From positions 1-40,536 of the forward strand of contig JBKOVB010000031.1 in assembly GCA_046723735.1 (NCBI GenBank): 40,536 bases of DNA. Direction: 5' to 3'. A model generated the notes under the pieces. It made no database searches, was not told the origin of the DNA, and worked only from the letters and a program-made list of their open reading frames with translations. Positions 37,853 through 40,536 of this stretch are shown piece after piece. Both the position numbers and the translations under genes were made by a program. This DNA comes from RYN-111 sp046723735 (lineage in GTDB: Bacteria; Actinomycetota; Actinomycetes; Mycobacteriales; SCTD01). Numbering within the stretch: position 1 is the first letter of the stretch; every line of letters starts with the position of its first letter.

Positions 37853-37869
37853 TGACGTTTCACTATAGT
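37841..37869 (+). promoter_or_regulatory. leaderless promoter with embedded operator, site D
   Basis: -35 TTGCGA (37841-37846), 17-base spacer, -10 TATAGT (37864-37869), 6 bases, ATG at 37876. Operator TAGTGACGTTTCACTA at 37850-37865. Confidence 0.85.
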
Positions 37870-37875
37870 CGGGGC

Positions 37876-38355
37876 ATGACCCATCACCCCCGCAGGACGG
37901 ACGAGCCCGGACCGCGCAGACTGGCGCTCCTCACGGCGTACGCCGAGCGTCGTTACGCGCTCGTTTCCAAGGCGCGCCACGCGGCCGCGCTCGGCCTCGA
38001 CAGGCCCGACAGCACCCCCCACGCGACGATCGTCGCGGCCCGGGCCGCGACCGCGCTGAACGCGCGCGACAGGGCCGAGCGGCTCAAGGGCGGCGCTGGC
38101 GACACGTACCCGATGAGCTCCATGCAGCGCCTCGCTACCTACCGCAATCAGAACTACTTTCGCGGGCAGGACACCTCGAGCCGCGGCGGTCCGCTCACGA
38201 TCGCGCAGGCGCGGCAGCTGCGGCGTAAGGCGAAGCGTGCCGAGCTCGTCGAGATCGTCTCCAAGGGGCTCGCGTCCACGGCCGAGCTGCGCACGTATCC
38301 GATCACCGAGGCCGAGCGCGGCGCATGGCTCGAGCGCGCGGGGGGGCACGCGTGA
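37876..38355 (+). CDS. hypothetical basic protein under operator D
   Basis: 159 residues; leaderless start. The protein is basic and mostly helical (RRLALLTAYAERRYALVSKARHAAALGLDR..., ATIVAARAATALNARDRAERLKGG, LTIAQARQLRRKAKRAELVEIVSKGL). This suggests nucleic acid binding but no family is recognised. Its stop overlaps the next GTG. It lies between structural genes, yet has its own regulated promoter, like the coiled-coil gene at 28143. Confidence 0.55.
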   Translation: MTHHPRRTDEPGPRRLALLTAYAERRYALVSKARHAAALGLDRPDSTPHATIVAARAATALNARDRAERLKGGAGDTYPMSSMQRLATYRNQNYFRGQDTSSRGGPLTIAQARQLRRKAKRAELVEIVSKGLASTAELRTYPITEAERGAWLERAGGHA

Positions 38356-38783
38356 GCTCGCCGCGCTGGTATCCGCTTCCGGACGATCAGGCGCAAATGT
38401 TCGGTGAGGCGGTCATGGGACTCGGCCGGGCCGCGATCGCGCTGCCCCTCGACGCACTGCGCGCGTGGCTGGACACCGAGCGGAAGGCTTTGCTGCTCGG
38501 CGAGCAGGGCGTGACCGGTGCCGATCCTCGGCGTATCGAGCAACTGATGATGATCTGTGACGCGCTCAACCTCGCCGCGATGCGTACACGGGGGTTTGAC
38601 GTGCTCATGGATGAGCTCGAGGTCGAGGCCGCCGCACAGAAGGCCGCCGACGAGCAGGCGGCGCGCGAGGCCGCGGCCGCGCAGCGACGCGCGGACGAGG
38701 AGGCAGAGCGCGAGGAGGCCGCATCGCAGCAGCAGTACGGCGACCGGCGCGACGAACCGATCCCGGACGATTGGGCGGTGTAG
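38352..38783 (+). CDS. hypothetical helical protein
   Basis: 143 residues from GTG (GTGA overlap). Helical start (DDQAQMFGEAVMGLGRAAIALPLDALRAWLDTERKALLLGEQG), then a long Ala/Glu/Arg coiled region (MDELEVEAAAQKAADEQAAREAAAAQRRADEEAEREEAASQQQYGDRR). Co-transcribed with the gene at 37876. A terminator follows. Function unknown. Confidence 0.55.
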   Translation: MSSPRWYPLPDDQAQMFGEAVMGLGRAAIALPLDALRAWLDTERKALLLGEQGVTGADPRRIEQLMMICDALNLAAMRTRGFDVLMDELEVEAAAQKAADEQAAREAAAAQRRADEEAEREEAASQQQYGDRRDEPIPDDWAV

Positions 38784-38808
38784 CCTCGAGCGTGCATGTC
38801 CTGTCAGA

Positions 38809-38844
38809 CGAGCCCTCGCGTTGCCCCCGTGGCGCGAGGGCTCG
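38809..38844 (+). terminator. 12-bp terminator hairpin before the fibre genes
   Basis: CGAGCCCTCGCG (38809-38820) pairs with its complement (38833-38844), 12-base loop. A -10-like TATGAT starts four bases later. Confidence 0.75.
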
Positions 38845-38847
38845 CCG

Positions 38848-38853
38848 TATGAT
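38848..38853 (+). promoter_or_regulatory. leaderless -10 without operator
   Basis: TATGAT at 38848-38853, 6 bases before the ATG at 38860. No operator and no good -35. The same CCGTATGATC string occurs at 1870-1879 before the major tail gene, so this may be a late-type promoter. Confidence 0.5.
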
Positions 38854-38859
38854 CGCCAC

Positions 38860-39186
38860 ATGACTGCGCCCACCCCCGCGGCGGCCGAGCGTCTCATCCG
38901 GTTCTGCGCCGGGTGCCGGCAGGCTGACGACCACCCGCGGCACGAGATCGTTGACCCGAACACGGGGGCCGACGCGCTCGGCGGACCGATGCACATGGAC
39001 TGCTGCGCTGAGCTGCGCAACTGCGACGTATGCAAGTACGTGCTCGCGCGTGCCTACGCAACGGCCGGGCACGGCGCGACCGGCGCCGATCTCCGTGAGG
39101 CGCTCGTACAGCTGCCGCCCCTGCAGATCGCGCACGAGCAGACTGGCATCGGCGCGGTTGGCCCGGCACAGATCGTGGAGGCCTGA
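38860..39186 (+). CDS. hypothetical Cys-rich protein
   Basis: 108 residues. CAGCRQADDHPRHEI (about 14-28) and MHMDCCAELRNCDVCKY (about 45-62) give at least five Cys and two His, a likely zinc domain. The C-terminal half is helical. The leaderless start is inferred from the -10 spacing and absence of a ribosome binding site. Function unknown. Confidence 0.6.
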   Translation: MTAPTPAAAERLIRFCAGCRQADDHPRHEIVDPNTGADALGGPMHMDCCAELRNCDVCKYVLARAYATAGHGATGADLREALVQLPPLQIAHEQTGIGAVGPAQIVEA

Positions 39187-39188
39187 TC

Positions 39189-39581
39189 ATGGGAGCGCTC
39201 GACCAGGCTGAGGCCTCGCGCCTGCTGCGCAACTCGCTCGGGATCGCGGCCGGCACGACACCCACGACGCCGATGATGCAGCGGCTGATGTCCGCGAACG
39301 GCAGCGCCTCAGCGAACGGCACGCAGGTCACAGGCGGCAGCTACGCCGCGCAGAACCTCACGACCGCGCTCGGTACCGAGTCCAACGGCACCGTGACCAC
39401 CACGAGCGCGGTCAGCTACACGGGCATGCCTGCGACCACCACGGTCGGATCTGAGGTGTGGGACTCGGCCGGCACGCCAAAGCGCGGATGGTGGGCAGCC
39501 CTGGCCGCGAGCAAAACTACAGCCTCCGGCGACACGCTGACGTTTGCCGCCGGCGCGATCACGCTCGCGATCAACAACTGA
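39189..39581 (+). CDS. virion-associated fibre-like protein
   Basis: 130 residues. The pattern ASANGTQVTGGSYAAQNL..., NGTVTTTSAVSYTGMPATTTVGSEVWDSAGTPKRGWWAAL..., GDTLTFAAGAITLAINN is found in small proteins encoded near fibre genes of actinophages. It starts with a helix (LDQAEASRLLRNSLGI) and then is beta-rich. It precedes the repeat-bearing fibre-like gene by about 20 bases. Confidence 0.6.
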   Translation: MGALDQAEASRLLRNSLGIAAGTTPTTPMMQRLMSANGSASANGTQVTGGSYAAQNLTTALGTESNGTVTTTSAVSYTGMPATTTVGSEVWDSAGTPKRGWWAALAASKTTASGDTLTFAAGAITLAINN

Positions 39582-39601
39582 CCGCCGGCCGGGGGTAGGC
39601 C

Positions 39602-40536
39602 ATGGCGAACCTGTTCACCTCGCAGACTCCCGCGCTGCCCGACGTCTTTGAGACCTCGCCCGTCACGGTCGCGATCACGATCATTCCCGCGGTCTCTGGC
39701 ACGGTCAGCGAGATTCTCTTCTATGGCCCGGCGACCGTTTCTGGCACGTTCGAGGGCCGGATGTGGGAAGTGACCGCGGCCGATGGCGCGAGCTCGCCAG
39801 GGAGCGGCGCCGGTACGCTCCTCTCAAATGCCACGTTTGGGACGATCACGGGCGGCGTGTGGAATCGCGTTACGCTCAGCCCTGCAGTGTCGTGGACTGC
39901 CGGCAAGGCGTACCGCGTGGGTGTCGCGACGAGCGTCGGTCGGTACGCCGCGACCGGTGCAGGTTTGAGCTCGAGCGGCATCACTAACGGCAACCTGACT
40001 GCGTATCAGAACCTCACGGCGCCGAATCCCCCGAACCTCGGGCAGCTGTTCAACGGCTCGTTTATCGACGGATCGCTTACCGCGTATCCATCGAAGATGT
40101 TCAACGGAAATCTCTACTTCGTTGATGTGGAATTTACGGCGAGCGGCGGCACGACCGTTAACGCCACCGTTTCGTACGGCGCCGCGCCCACGCTGACCGC
40201 CGCGGCGACGCTCGTGCAGCCTGCAGCAGTCTCCTATGGCGCCGCACCAACGTTGACCGTCAGTGCAACCCGCGTGCAGCTGCCGAGCGTCTCCTATGGG
40301 GCGGCACCGACGCTGACGGAGGCCGGCACACGCGTGCAGCTGCCGAGCGTGAGCTACGGCGCGGCGCCTACCCTCGTCGCGACCGGCACGCTCGCACGGG
40401 CGGCCTCAGTGACGTACGCCGCGGCGCCGATCCTGGCCGCGGCCGCATTCGCGCAGCGCTTCCCGAGCGTGCTCTACGCCGCGGCGCCCACGCTTGTCGC
40501 GACCGCGCAGACTGGCCCGGTCGTGCCGTACACGAC
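39602..40536 (+). CDS. DUF4082-like fibre protein with 20-residue repeats (runs off the right edge)
   Basis: 311 residues within the window, about 320 if joined to bases 1-28. The first ~175 residues resemble DUF4082 surface modules (LFTSQTPALPDVFETSPVTVAITI..., VSEILFYGPATVSGTFEGRMWEV, VWNRVTLSPAVSWTAGKAYRVGVATSVGRYAAT). After that six 20-residue repeats follow, led by VSYGAAPTL. The ATG follows GGGGGTAGG. It lies between the head accessory proteins and the connector. It is probably displayed on the capsid or neck as a head fibre, judging from position. Confidence 0.65.
   Translation, partial: MANLFTSQTPALPDVFETSPVTVAITIIPAVSGTVSEILFYGPATVSGTFEGRMWEVTAADGASSPGSGAGTLLSNATFGTITGGVWNRVTLSPAVSWTAGKAYRVGVATSVGRYAATGAGLSSSGITNGNLTAYQNLTAPNPPNLGQLFNGSFIDGSLTAYPSKMFNGNLYFVDVEFTASGGTTVNATVSYGAAPTLTAAATLVQPAAVSYGAAPTLTVSATRVQLPSVSYGAAPTLTEAGTRVQLPSVSYGAAPTLVATGTLARAASVTYAAAPILAAAAFAQRFPSVLYAAAPTLVATAQTGPVVPYT
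40169..40528 (+). repeat. six tandem 60-bp coding repeats
   Basis: Units begin at 40169, 40229, 40289, 40349, 40409 and 40469 and encode V(S/T/L)Y(G/A)AAP(T/I)L plus 11 variable residues. The third and fourth units are closest to each other. The period is exactly 60 bases with no indels. Confidence 0.85.

Noticed and set aside
1..40536. CRISPR arrays, insertion sequences, integrase and attachment site
   Set aside because: No spaced direct repeats of CRISPR type, no transposase or recombinase motifs and no att-like tRNA overlap with an integrase were seen on either strand.

Overview
The window looks like one complete genome of a tailed phage (siphovirus type) that infects a high-GC Gram-positive host, most likely an actinobacterium. 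The evidence is high GC at third codon positions, densely packed genes with ATGA/GTGA overlaps, many GTG starts, leaderless TANNNT promoters, and a full set of head, neck, tail and lysis genes. The right-end gene stays open to base 40536. If the two ends are joined, it reads on through bases 1-28 to a TGA placed 16 bases before the gene at 45. I therefore infer a circular or circularly permuted map of about 40.5 kb. I see no integrase, transposase, ParA or CRISPR.

Layout. 45-9187 (+): head-tail connector, head closure, HK97-gp10-like protein, tail terminator, major tail protein with an Ig-like domain, tail assembly chaperones with a -1 frameshift, tape measure, and two tail-tip proteins. 9210-12311: small membrane proteins (holin candidates), a secreted SGNH hydrolase on the minus strand flanked by duplicated sequence, and two minus-strand small genes. 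12375-18072 (-): an SSB-like protein, two tRNA-like elements, an XRE regulator, a Zn/coiled-coil protein, a Cas4/RecB-like nuclease and four small genes. 18124-25784 (+): RHH protein, prim-pol/ATPase, an iteron-rich AT-rich region that may be the replication origin, SF2 helicase, Zn-ribbon proteins, RusA resolvase, and an operon of a lipoprotein and a membrane protein. 25796-40536 (+): terminases, coiled-coil protein, M15-like endolysin, portal, MuF protein fused to a zinc metallopeptidase domain, scaffold, capsid, head accessory proteins and fibre-like proteins.

The most striking feature is a dispersed regulatory element. Eleven copies of a 16-bp inverted repeat, TAGTGRNNNNNCACTA and variants, sit inside the spacer of sigma70-type promoters and overlap the -10 hexamer. 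In at least six cases the -10 lies only 6-7 bases before an ATG, which predicts leaderless mRNAs. The sites precede early or accessory operons (nuclease/XRE, helicase, lipoprotein, coiled-coil protein, small genes) and are absent in front of the tail and terminase genes. The XRE protein (13984-14304) and the RHH protein (18124-18468) are candidate ligands. Each lies next to or under one of the sites, which suggests an autoregulated phage regulon.

Other notable points are a hairpin that sequesters the portal ribosome binding site, terminators fused to promoters at 37.8 and 38.8 kb, a probable frameshift in the 9.2 kb holin candidate, and tRNA-like elements without U33.
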